Source: Haloimpatiens lingqiaonensis (GTDB lineage Bacteria > Bacillota > Clostridia > Clostridiales > Clostridiaceae). From it: 64,000 nt of DNA. Where the stretch lies: assembly GCF_044502415.1 (NCBI RefSeq), contig NZ_CP172402.1, one strand, 5' to 3'. The notes under the pieces are model-generated. The model had not been told where the DNA came from. It searched no databases and saw only the letters and a list, made by a program, of their open reading frames with translations. The position numbers were made by a program, and so were the translations under genes. This document shows positions 27,444 through 35,698 of this stretch, one piece after another. Position 1 is the stretch's first letter. Each line of letters starts with the position of its first letter.

Positions 27444-27578
27444 ATAAACAGATCTCTAACCTTCAGATGGAGTTTTTACTCCATCTGAAGGTTAGAGATC
27501 GTTATCCAGGGACGTAGCTGCCGTTATCTCCCACTTTGTTAGAAGTGGGAGTGTTACGGCAGATAGTCATCGGATAAA
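27444..27578 (+). repeat. 135-bp structured repeat, copy B
   Basis: This copy has the most complete left hairpin: GATCTCTAACC pairs with GGTTAGAGATC, continuing inward to an uninterrupted 23-bp stem with a TTTT loop. It sits upstream of the divergent PfkB-kinase gene and the 72-residue membrane protein gene. Confidence 0.9.
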
Positions 27579-27718
27579 AAAATTTATATTTTCTACCGAT
27601 TTTTATATTTATTTTATATAATTATGGTTATTTTTAAAAAATATATGTTTAAATCTTAACTTTATTTGAAAAATGTGTGTATAATTAATAAATATTATCA
27701 TTTAATTTAGAATACATA

Positions 27719-27747
27719 TTCAAAACATTCTAAAATTATAGTATAAT
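27719..27747 (+). promoter_or_regulatory. Probable promoter of the 72-residue membrane protein gene
   Basis: TTCAAA, 17-base spacer, TATAAT (27742-27747), about 40 bases before the start codon. Confidence 0.45.
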
Positions 27748-27787
27748 TGTTCTTAATACATATTTTGTTTTAAAGGGAGGTTTTTTT

Positions 27788-28006
27788 ATGGCTAAAAAAA
27801 GAAGTGGCATTGCTAAAGCATTAGGTGGTTTAGCTATTCTTTCAGCTGGAATATATGCTGTTGTTAAATTGGTTAATAGAAATAAAAATATCCAATCAGA
27901 ATGCTGTGAAGGGTGTACAGAATGTGAAGATGCATTAAATATCACAGAAAATGAAGACATTGATGAAACTACTGAAAAAACTGAAGAGGAAAAGATTGAC
28001 GAATAA
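27788..28006 (+). CDS. Small single-pass membrane protein with acidic Cys-containing tail
   Basis: 72 residues: basic N-terminus (MAKKRSGIAKALGG), one hydrophobic helix (LAILSAGIYAVVKLV), then a CCEGCTEC cluster and a strongly acidic tail. I do not recognise the family. It has a good site (AAAGGGAGG), its own terminator, and lies 210 bases after repeat copy B. The helix with basic inside residues suggests N-in orientation; the Cys cluster could bind a metal. Confidence 0.7.
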   Translation: MAKKRSGIAKALGGLAILSAGIYAVVKLVNRNKNIQSECCEGCTECEDALNITENEDIDETTEKTEEEKIDE

Positions 28007-28024
28007 TTTAAAATTTATTTTTAA

Positions 28025-28056
28025 AAGGACTGCTGACAAAACATCAGCAGTCCTTA
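28025..28056 (+). terminator. Intrinsic terminator
   Basis: AAGGACTGCTGA pairs with TCAGCAGTCCTT around an A-rich loop, 18 bases after the stop codon. Confidence 0.75.
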
Positions 28057-28070
28057 GCGTTTCTTGCTAT

Positions 28071-28775
28071 TTAAAGTGCTTTTTCTATTATATGGTGAAT
28101 ACTTTCTGATAGGTTCTTTTTATCTTCTGAAGATAGATTTTCCAGGTATATTGGTTCATGAACAATCATTTTAACTTTATTACCCCTCACCTTATTTCCT
28201 ACCTCTAAAACATTATATGTGCCATCAACGGTAACAGGTACAATAGGTACACCAGCCTTAAGTGCTAACTTCATACTTCCTTTTTTAAATTCTCCCATTT
28301 GAGATTTTAAACTCCTAGTACCTTCTGGAAAAATAATTAAGGAATATCCTTTTTTTAAATTTTCTACCCCTTCATTTAAAGCTTTTAAACCTTCCCTAGG
28401 ATTACTCCTATCAATAAATACAGAGTGAATAGCTCTAAGCCAGCTTCTAATAAGTGGAAGCTTGGTTATTTCTTTTTTTGCTATAAATCCTGTAATCTTA
28501 TCTATATTTGCCATCAAAAGAAACCCATCAAAAATTGCTTGGTGATTACACATAAAAACACAAGTCTCCTTTGGTATATTTTCCAATCCACTTACTTCAG
28601 TCTCTGTCTTAGACTTTTTCAAAATATGCTTAGATGCCTTTTGAACCATTGAATAGGCATATTCATCTGCTAAATTCTGTGACTTCCTTCCCAAAATAAA
28701 TAACTTAATTTTTCCAATTATGCTAATAAGCAAAAGATATATTACAAAATAGGTATACCAAAATAACTTAATCAT
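28071..28775 (-). CDS. plsC: 1-acyl-sn-glycerol-3-phosphate acyltransferase
   Basis: 234 residues, with an N-terminal membrane helix (YTYFVIYLLLISIIGKIKLFIL). The acyltransferase motifs are NHQAIFDGF (HX4D), FIDRSNPREGLKAL, FPEGTRS and VPIVPVTVDGTYNV. It adds the second acyl chain to lysophosphatidate at the membrane. Clostridia often carry several paralogues, so acyl specificity is uncertain. Confidence 0.92.
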   Translation of the reverse strand: MIKLFWYTYFVIYLLLISIIGKIKLFILGRKSQNLADEYAYSMVQKASKHILKKSKTETEVSGLENIPKETCVFMCNHQAIFDGFLLMANIDKITGFIAKKEITKLPLIRSWLRAIHSVFIDRSNPREGLKALNEGVENLKKGYSLIIFPEGTRSLKSQMGEFKKGSMKLALKAGVPIVPVTVDGTYNVLEVGNKVRGNKVKMIVHEPIYLENLSSEDKKNLSESIHHIIEKAL

Positions 28776-28833
28776 ATTTAGTGCTCCTTATCTCCCATTA
28801 CTAAAAATATAAGTATTAATATATACCGTAACT

Positions 28834-29838
28834 TTACTTTAATATTAATTGTCCATTTTTATCTATATAATTTATTTTCTTACCACATTGTACTTTAGCA
28901 ATTCCATTTTCAAAAGCTCCTGCCTCTTGAAATTGGGGTTCTATTACAAATGTTCCTGACATATCTATATATCCCCATTTTCCTTGCACTTCTACAGATG
29001 CTAATCCTTCACCTATAGCACCTACATTGTCGTAATTAACCTTAACTACTTCTTTTCCTTCTTTATTTATGAAACCATATTTATCCTCAATGGCAACTGC
29101 TGCAAATCCATCATAGAAATCGTCTGCCCAGTGGTATTTTGGCTTTATAACCATTTGACCATTTTTATCAATGAAGCCATACTTATCCTTGTATTCAACA
29201 GCAGCTAAATCTTCACTAAAATCATTTGCGGTATAATACTTAGGATTAATAAGTACTTTTCCAGTTTTATCAATATATCCAAAATCATTTCCTATTTGAA
29301 CTGAAGCTAATCCTTGGCTAAATCCATGAGCACAATTATATTGTGGCTCTATTACCATTTTGCCTTCCTTGTCTATATATCCTAACTTACCACCAGATTG
29401 TACTAAAGCTAATCCTTCACTAAAATCAAATGCATCTAAAAATTCAGGTTCTATTACCATTTCATCATTTTTATTTATATATCCCCATTTATATCCCAGT
29501 TGTACCGCTGCTAGTCCTTCTGAAAAATCCATGGCTTCCTTATATTTAGGCTCTATAACTATATTTCCTTTAGCGTCTACATAACCTTTTTTACCTTGTA
29601 CTTCCACTGTAGCTAGACCTTCACTAAACTCATAAACTTCATCATATTCAGGTTTAACTACATATTCACCGGTTTCGTTTATAAATCCATAGTAATCACC
29701 TATAGCTACTATAGCTAAATCACCTTGAAATTCTTCTGCATAATCAAATTTAGCATCTATACATATATTGCCTTGGTTGTCAATAAATCCATATTTACGC
29801 CCTATTTCTACTGGATAAATTTTTTTGGTATCTTCCAT
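28834..29838 (-). CDS. WG-repeat protein (ten repeats)
   Basis: 334 residues built almost wholly of about ten 33-residue WG/KWG repeats with the core YGFIDKNG ... VIEPKY ... FSEGLAAV, from YGFIDNQG to INYIDKNG. The family folds as a beta-rich repeat structure and is thought to mediate protein binding; there is no signal peptide. The start is the ATG after AGGAGCGG. It lies 16 bases after the upstream 55-residue gene, so the two are probably translated from one message. Confidence 0.9.
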   Translation of the reverse strand: MEDTKKIYPVEIGRKYGFIDNQGNICIDAKFDYAEEFQGDLAIVAIGDYYGFINETGEYVVKPEYDEVYEFSEGLATVEVQGKKGYVDAKGNIVIEPKYKEAMDFSEGLAAVQLGYKWGYINKNDEMVIEPEFLDAFDFSEGLALVQSGGKLGYIDKEGKMVIEPQYNCAHGFSQGLASVQIGNDFGYIDKTGKVLINPKYYTANDFSEDLAAVEYKDKYGFIDKNGQMVIKPKYHWADDFYDGFAAVAIEDKYGFINKEGKEVVKVNYDNVGAIGEGLASVEVQGKWGYIDMSGTFVIEPQFQEAGAFENGIAKVQCGKKINYIDKNGQLILK

Positions 29839-29854
29839 ATTTACCGCTCCTTTA

Positions 29855-30022
29855 CTATTTATCAAAAAGTCCTCCAGTTTTCTTGTTTCTTATAGCTTTT
29901 CTAGTACCACCTATGCTTCTTTCAGGTCTTAAGCTATTTCCTCCTTGAGAGGCTTTTCTCTTTTTTTCTTCTATTAGTTTTTTCATCATTTCAATATTTT
30001 TATTCTCTATTTTATTACTCAT
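29855..30022 (-). CDS. Small basic protein upstream of the WG-repeat gene
   Basis: 55 residues from the ATG after AAAGGAGAA; the upstream extension to 30067 lacks a site. The sequence is Lys/Arg-rich: a helical start (MSNKIENKNIEMMKKLI), then SLRPERSIGGTRKAI and a GGLFDK end. No membrane segment. The conserved-looking basic tail suggests nucleic-acid or ribosome binding, but no family is recognised. Likely co-transcribed with the WG-repeat gene. Confidence 0.65.
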   Translation of the reverse strand: MSNKIENKNIEMMKKLIEEKKRKASQGGNSLRPERSIGGTRKAIRNKKTGGLFDK

Positions 30023-30112
30023 TTTATTCTCCTTTGTATAACTAAACTTAAAAAAAAAACTATTCATTTTAACATTATACTATCTATTTCCGCTATATTC
30101 CACATAAATTCA

Positions 30113-31722
30113 CAGAGATTTAGCACCTAAATTCCAGTAAAAATTTTATTTTTACTGGAATTGTATCTTTTTACACTTACTTAAAGGGCTGGTAAGCCCG
30201 CAGACCGTTAGGTCGCAAAAATAATTACACTATCCCCTACCCCAAGAAATCTTTAAAATCAATTTCCAGTTTTATATTTGATTAAGTTTTTACAAATAGT
30301 GGGTTATGCCAACCATTTTCTATAATAAATCTTTCATCTCTTATATCTTCAATAACATCTATTTGGAGCATATATTTCTTTCTAAAATTTCTTATACACC
30401 TAAAAAAATATAATTGCATTAGATTAAATGCTATTATTATAAACATTAATACTGTTTCTATGCCCGTAGGGCTATGAAGAAAACAATGATTCAAATGCCA
30501 TTCTGTTTTTAACTGATGAAAAGCATTATTTTCAATGTCCCACCTTTTATGCATTATTTCCCATAAAGTTTCTACCGACGTTAATTTATCCGTCGTTATA
30601 ATCCATGACTCTTTAATTTCCATTTTATCTCCATTATATATTTCTTCTATAAACTTTATAAACCTTACTTTTATTTCTGAATCAGCCATTTCAAAATTAT
30701 CTTCATCCCAAGCTTTTATCTTTAAATAATTTTTATTTTTTTTATTAACTATCCATTCTTTATCTGCCTCACGGCACTTAAATAAAGCTAGTGCATCTTT
30801 TACAATATGAAGTCGTTCATCTTTAACCCTTACTACTGCATTCATTCCTATAGAGAGTACTTCTTTAATCCAAATAGACTTACAATATAAAGCGTCAGCA
30901 ACTATAATATCTGCAAAATGATGATACTCTTTATAAAGTCTTCTGATTAGTCTTTTGCCACCTGTAGTTTCCCCCTCATCCTTATCTGAACTGTCCTTTT
31001 TAGGCTCAAGCATCTCTTGCCCTAAAATAATGTGTGGATCAGAACCTACGGTTGTACATACTACTGTTCTATGAAAATAATGAGTAGTTCCATTTTTATC
31101 AACTCTTGTAAGGCATTTATCACAACACTTTTTAGTGCTTTCAAATAGCTCTACACCGTCTATGGCAACTACTTTTAATTTATCTATAGTACCATTTCTA
31201 AATACTTTATTTTTTACAATGGTTTTTATTATATGTTTATGAATTTCTTTTAATCCATCTAAATCAAAATCACTTAAGGAGCGCCTAACGGCATCAATGC
31301 GTGGCATTTTAGTTTTTTTAGGTATTACTTTTTTAAACTTGCCTTTTTTAAGCCAATGTTCTAATCTATTGAAACTTCTTATCTGAAGCATAAATCCAAA
31401 TAACACCACGAAGGTAATTGTTGAAATTTTTACATCAGATTTTATTCTTTTATCTTTTAAGTTATTGATTTTTTCACCTATATCGTATACCTTATTAATA
31501 TAAGTAAGTAATTGTTTTAAATAACTTTTACTCATTTTATCAGCATCCTTTTTAAGTTGGTTTCTTGTCAAAACTATTATAAAAAGGATGCTTTTATTAT
31601 GCAAATTTTTTCTCTAAAATTTCCAGCAAAAATCAGAATTTATGGTTTTTAACCTAACCCTCAATCATTCATTATAAATCAGCGGGCTCACGCCCCAAAA
31701 ATTTTTAAGCGCTAAACTTCTG
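30113..31722 (-). mobile_element. Insertion sequence, type 1, copy 1 (1610 bp)
   Basis: Flanked by 9-bp direct repeats ATAAATTCA (30104-30112 and 31723-31731). Terminal inverted repeats are CAGAGATTTAGCACC on one side and CAGAAGTTTAGCGC on the other. One long transposase gene lies inside. Near the transposase 3' end are two tiny hairpins (GGGC-GCCC, GACC-GGTC) that are conserved in copy 2 at 59583-61193. It lies just past the mgtE stop codon. Confidence 0.9.
30282..31535 (-). CDS. IS4-like DDE transposase, copy 1
   Basis: 417 residues from the ATG after AAGGATG. Catalytic residues fit a DDE RNase-H fold: Asp in VVAIDGVELF, Asp in IIVADALYC, Glu in RWDIENNAFHQLK. A CCDKC/CLTR cysteine group lies in between. 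It is intact and may be active. The first about 290 residues differ from copy 2 by one residue, whereas the last about 110 differ at about 20 positions. Confidence 0.88.
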   Translation of the reverse strand: MSKSYLKQLLTYINKVYDIGEKINNLKDKRIKSDVKISTITFVVLFGFMLQIRSFNRLEHWLKKGKFKKVIPKKTKMPRIDAVRRSLSDFDLDGLKEIHKHIIKTIVKNKVFRNGTIDKLKVVAIDGVELFESTKKCCDKCLTRVDKNGTTHYFHRTVVCTTVGSDPHIILGQEMLEPKKDSSDKDEGETTGGKRLIRRLYKEYHHFADIIVADALYCKSIWIKEVLSIGMNAVVRVKDERLHIVKDALALFKCREADKEWIVNKKNKNYLKIKAWDEDNFEMADSEIKVRFIKFIEEIYNGDKMEIKESWIITTDKLTSVETLWEIMHKRWDIENNAFHQLKTEWHLNHCFLHSPTGIETVLMFIIIAFNLMQLYFFRCIRNFRKKYMLQIDVIEDIRDERFIIENGWHNPLFVKT

Positions 31723-31770
31723 ATAAATTCATACTTTTATTATGCCTAAATTGCTTATTTTAATTAAAAA

Positions 31771-33114
31771 CTATATACCTAGCATTAACTTTGCAACAGA
31801 AAAGTATACTATAAGTGATGCTGCATCTACTATAGTAGTTATCAAAGGGCTTGCCATAATAGCAGGATCCAGTTTAAGTTTTTTAGCCAAAATTGGTAAA
31901 ACAGCCCCTACTATTTTAGCTAAAATTACTGTAAATACAAGTGTTAAACAAACAGTTATAGATATATTTAAAGACACTCTTTCTATAAAATATAGTCTAA
32001 GGAAATTTATAAAAGATAAAATAACACCAACTATCAAACTTACCCTAAATTCCTTCCAAACTACCCTCAATGTATCCTTGGCTTTTATTTCTCCCAATGC
32101 AATACTTCTTATAACCAATGTTGCAGATTGTGAACCTGCATTTCCGCCAGTATCCATAAGCATAGGTATAAATGCAGTTAAAATAACAACAGATTGAAGT
32201 ACATCCTCAAACCTTTTTATTATTCCTCCAGTAAAAGTTGCAGATACCATAAGTATAATAAGCCACATAAGTCTATTTTTAGCAAGTTTCCAAACTCCAG
32301 TATTTAAATACTCTTCTTCTGAAGGAGCCATAGCTGCCATTTTTTGAAAGTCTTCTGTATTTTCCTGTTCAATAACATCCACTATGTCATCTACTGTAAT
32401 AATACCCGTAAGCCTACCTTCCAAATCTACTACTGGCACAGCTATCAAATCATATTTTTTAAATACATGTGCTACTTCTTCCTGATCATCATGGGTATGC
32501 ACATACACTATATCCTTTTTCATAATATCTTTAATTGGTAAGCTATAATCACTTAAAATTAAATTTCTAAGAGATATTATACCTTCAAGTTTTCTTTCTT
32601 CCCCTATTACATAGCAGGTATATATGGTTTCTTTATTAACACCTGTAGCTTTTATGTGCTCTATAGCCTTAGCTACTGTCATATCTTTCTTTAAATCCAC
32701 ATATTCTATAGTCATAAGGCTTCCTGCTGAATTATCTGGGTAATTTAAAAATTCATTTATAAGCTTTCTTTCTTCCACATTAGAGTATTTTAAAATCTTT
32801 TTTACTACCTTTGCTGGCATTTCTTCTAAAAGGTCTATCATATCATCAAAGTAAATTTCATGCATTATATGCTCTAATTCCTTATCTGTAATAGATGATA
32901 TTAACTTCTCTTGAAAATCGCTGCTAGTATAATTAAACACGTCTATAGCTAAATCCTTAGGCAAAGTTCTAAATAAAATTATAGCCTCGGGCACATCTAG
33001 CTGCTCCATTATTTCTCCAATATGAACTGAGTTAAGGTTTACTATCTGTTCTCTTACATCAGCATATTTCTTTTCCTTCATAAGTTCTAGTATTTTTTCT
33101 ACATTTTTATTCAC
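31771..33114 (-). CDS. mgtE: MgtE-type magnesium transporter
   Basis: 447 residues with the standard order: helical MgtE N-domain (1-130, LRTLPKDLAIDVFNYT), two CBS domains (about 135-255, LEGIISLRNLILSD and AVPVVDLEGRLTGIITVDDI), a connecting helix, then five membrane helices with FIPMLMDTGGNAGSQSATL at the pore. It imports Mg2+; in known members the cytosolic domains close the pore when Mg2+ is high. Start is GTG with AAGGAG nine bases upstream. Its 200-base leader carries a promoter, an intrinsic terminator and a MgtL-like upstream ORF, described separately. Confidence 0.95.
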   Translation of the reverse strand: MNKNVEKILELMKEKKYADVREQIVNLNSVHIGEIMEQLDVPEAIILFRTLPKDLAIDVFNYTSSDFQEKLISSITDKELEHIMHEIYFDDMIDLLEEMPAKVVKKILKYSNVEERKLINEFLNYPDNSAGSLMTIEYVDLKKDMTVAKAIEHIKATGVNKETIYTCYVIGEERKLEGIISLRNLILSDYSLPIKDIMKKDIVYVHTHDDQEEVAHVFKKYDLIAVPVVDLEGRLTGIITVDDIVDVIEQENTEDFQKMAAMAPSEEEYLNTGVWKLAKNRLMWLIILMVSATFTGGIIKRFEDVLQSVVILTAFIPMLMDTGGNAGSQSATLVIRSIALGEIKAKDTLRVVWKEFRVSLIVGVILSFINFLRLYFIERVSLNISITVCLTLVFTVILAKIVGAVLPILAKKLKLDPAIMASPLITTIVDAASLIVYFSVAKLMLGI

Positions 33115-33129
33115 AGATACAGCTCCTTT

Positions 33130-33207
33130 TTAGAGCCATATCTCTATAGTTATGGCTCTTCTTATTTTATTTTTTATAATCCGATGCTGTCCAGGATCCG
33201 TTTCCAT
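33130..33207 (-). CDS. mgtE leader peptide, MgtL-like upstream ORF (25 residues)
   Basis: Starts ATG with GAAGGTGA upstream. Residues 1-14 are METDPGQHRIIKNK and the end is EIWL, then TAA. The acidic/proline start ME-x-DP is close to the MEPDP start of E. coli MgtL as I recall it, whose translation aborts at low Mg2+ (intrinsic ribosome destabilisation). The final codons form a 9-bp hairpin (AGAGCCATA / TATGGCTCT), and the stop codon lies 15 bases before the mgtE GTG, adjoining its ribosome binding site. Regulation by premature termination of translation is inference. Confidence 0.55.
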   Translation of the reverse strand: METDPGQHRIIKNKIRRAITIEIWL

Positions 33208-33248
33208 AACTATCACCTTCTCTTAAATAAATTTTAAAATATGATTTA

Positions 33249-33293
33249 CAAAAAAATAAAACCTAGTCTCGTCCAACAGGGAACCCTAAGTTT
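33249..33293 (-). terminator. Attenuator-type terminator in the mgtE leader
   Basis: On the - strand AAACTTAG pairs with CTAGGTTT (one G-T), followed by TATTTTTTT. It lies between the promoter and the upstream ORF, so it would cut mgtE transcripts unless countered. No recognised M-box (Mg2+ riboswitch) sequence precedes it. Confidence 0.6.
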
Positions 33294-33317
33294 CGTCTAC
33301 ATATTGCTTATATTAAA

Positions 33318-33346
33318 ATTTTATCACATTAAATAACTATTATCAA
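33318..33346 (-). promoter_or_regulatory. Promoter of mgtE
   Basis: TTGATA (33341-33346), 17-base spacer with extended TG, TAAAAT (33318-33323) on the - strand. Gives a leader of about 200 bases. Confidence 0.7.
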
Positions 33347-33535
33347 CTATAGCAATCTATAAAATAACTATTTTTATGAAATTATATATAATAAAAATAA
33401 CATTAGTATATTAAATTATTGTCTGTATAATGTAAATGTTTATTTATAAAGTTAATTTTTATTGAAATTTTCTAATCAATCCTTTAGTCTATTAGTAAAG
33501 AGAATTAATTATGTAATTTTATAGGAGTGATACTT

Positions 33536-34294
33536 ATGAAAATATATTCATGGAATGTAAATGGTTTAAGAGCCATTATGAAAAAAAATTTTTTAGAGTT
33601 TGTAAAAGAGTATAATCCTGATATACTTTGTATTCAAGAAACTAAACTTCAAGAAAAGGACTTAAATGACAACCTTAAAGATATAGAAGGATACTATTCA
33701 TATTTTTCCTTTGCAGAAAAAAAAGGATATAGCGGAGTAGCTACTTATACTAAAAATCAGCCTATTTCCGTTAAACATGGCATAGGTATTGATGAGTTTG
33801 ACAGTGAGGGAAGAATTTTAATTACAGAATTTCAAGAATTCACTCTTCTTAATATATACTTCCCTAATGGCCAAATGAATGAAGAAAGATTAGATTACAA
33901 AATGAGATTTTACGATGCTATTTTAGATTATTGTAATAAAGAGGTATCTAATGGTAAAAAACTTATTATATGCGGAGATTACAACACAGCTCATACCCCT
34001 ATGGATATAAAAAATGCTAAAGCTAACGAAAAAACTTCTGGCTTTTTGCCTATGGAAAGAGCTTGGATAGATAAATTTATATCTAATGGTTACACAGATT
34101 CTTTTAGATATTTGAATCCTGAAGAAGTAAAATACTCCTGGTGGAGTTATAGGTTTAAAGCAAGAGAAAGAAATACCGGCTGGAGAATTGACTATCATTT
34201 TGTTTCAAATAATTTATTAAATAATATAAAAAATGCTGAAATATTAAATGAAGTAATGGGTTCAGATCACTGCCCTATAACTATAGAATTATAA
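33536..34294 (+). CDS. xth: Exodeoxyribonuclease III
   Basis: 252 residues from the ATG after GGAGTGATACTT; an earlier GTG at 33527 overlaps that site. The AP-endonuclease fold shows KIYSWNVNGLRA, DILCIQETKL, the metal glutamate region, CGDYNTAH, WSYRFKARERNTGWRIDY and the C-terminal GSDHCPITIEL. It nicks DNA at abasic sites and removes 3' blocks in base excision repair. Lone gene, followed by a 98-bp MITE that can serve as terminator. Confidence 0.95.
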   Translation: MKIYSWNVNGLRAIMKKNFLEFVKEYNPDILCIQETKLQEKDLNDNLKDIEGYYSYFSFAEKKGYSGVATYTKNQPISVKHGIGIDEFDSEGRILITEFQEFTLLNIYFPNGQMNEERLDYKMRFYDAILDYCNKEVSNGKKLIICGDYNTAHTPMDIKNAKANEKTSGFLPMERAWIDKFISNGYTDSFRYLNPEEVKYSWWSYRFKARERNTGWRIDYHFVSNNLLNNIKNAEILNEVMGSDHCPITIEL

Positions 34295-34332
34295 ACCTTA
34301 TTAATAACTCCATAGACATGACATATAAAAAA

Positions 34333-34430
34333 GGGGCTGTGGTATTAAAAAATTTACATACCATATATTGTTCTAAAGATTTAAATCTAGCACAATATAT
34401 GGCAGCATTTATTCTTAGTGCCACAACCCC
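34333..34430 (+). mobile_element. 98-bp MITE, family G, copy 2; probable terminator
   Basis: Ends GGGGCTGTGGTATTAA and TAGTGCCACAACCCC, flanked by A-run and T-run, so the folded element works as a bidirectional terminator between the convergent xth and deacetylase genes. Matches copy 1 (18336-18433) in reverse orientation over the same length. Confidence 0.75.
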
Positions 34431-34443
34431 TTTTTAACAATAT

Positions 34444-35431
34444 TTATTTTAGTGTTTTAAATTCATATCCAAGTGATTTTAAATGATTAATTATTTCCTG
34501 TAGTGATTTAGCCGTGTTTTCCTTTCCGTAAGTGTCGTGCATTAATACAACCAATCTATCTGGCTTATAGTTTTCAGTAACTTCTCTCTTTACCCGAGCT
34601 GCTAATTGTTCTGGAGTTCTTCTTTTTCCTTCCGCATCTCCAGATAAAGCATTCCAATCTACATAGGCATAATTATTATCATTCATTATTTTATCTACAG
34701 CTTCTGTTCCCTTCCATGACATATGTCACTCCAGGAAATCTTATTACCCTAGTATGAAAATCTTCATCTAAAACTGATTTCATTATTCTTTCATTTTGCT
34801 TTATTTCATTCATAAAATTATTAGCATTTACAAATCTTCCTGGGTACAAATGTTTATAATTGTGAGAGTATGTATGATTGGCAATAGCATGTCCTTCTTT
34901 TACAGTTTCTTTTAATATTTCTTTAGCCCTATCAGAACCCTCTAAAGAATTACCCACTATAAAAAATGTTGCTTTTATATTATTTTCTTTTAACGTATTC
35001 AATATTTTAGGTGTAACTGTTGTAGAAGGCCCATCATCAAAAGTTAAAAATGCTATTTTCTTTCCGTCCACATGCGCTTTACCACTTTTTAGGTCACCCT
35101 CTATCTTTTTTGCATCATAGGTGTATTTATCCCCTTCTATTGTTACATTTGCTCCTTTAACTATATCCTCTGGATTTGGTTTTTTAATTTCTTTCTGTTT
35201 TACTTCCTCTTCTTTCAAATATTTCTTTTTTTCATTTATATTCTTTGTTTCTTTCTTGTTATCCTCTTTCTTTGATAAAACTTGTACATTTGATTTTTTA
35301 TGATTTTTATTTAAAAGAGTTTTAGTGAAATAAATCCCTGTAGCTACTATTATAATTGCACTAACTCCCAATATAATTCTTCTTCTTCTAAATTTTTTAT
35401 TATTCTTTAGTCTTGTTCTACCAACTCTCAT
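34444..35431 (-). pseudogene. Membrane-anchored polysaccharide deacetylase, frameshifted
   Basis: The N-terminal part (34691-35431) has a membrane anchor (RRIILGVSAIIIVATGIYFTK), a Lys/Glu-rich linker and most of a NodB domain: LTFDDGPSTTVTP, HTYSHNYKHLYPG, RFPG. The C-terminal part continues in another frame (to 34444) with WKGTEAVDKIM and LVVLMHDTYG. Joining them needs removal of one base: GGAGTGACAT at about 34724-34733 would read GGAGGACAT, giving FPGGHMSWKG. An intact gene would make a peptidoglycan or polysaccharide N-deacetylase outside the membrane. Sequencing error is the main alternative to true decay. Confidence 0.85.
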
Positions 35432-35610
35432 TTAACCTGCCTCCTATAACTTGTCCTTATGCTATATATATTATACTACTTCCAGTTCTAATTTGTTACA
35501 AAAGTCTATAATTCGGTTAAAATTTGGTTACATCCATAATTTTTATACTTTATTTTTTAAATAAAATCATAAATAACAGCTTTTCATACAAGCTACTGAA
35601 AATATAAAAA

Positions 35611-35664
35611 TACACCTCAAAAGTTAGACATATAGAAATATGATTTTCTAACTTTTAAGGTGCA
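35611..35664 (-). terminator. Terminator of adhE
   Basis: CACCTTAAAAGTTAGA pairs with TCTAACTTTTGAGGTG on the - strand, then TATTTTTATATTTT; 35 bases past the adhE stop. Confidence 0.8.
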
Positions 35665-35698
35665 CTTCAATTATGTTAACACTATTTCTTTATCATCT

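Noticed and set aside
33208..33320. M-box magnesium riboswitch upstream of mgtE
   Set aside because: The stretch between promoter and terminator is only about 60 bases and lacks the conserved M-box core.
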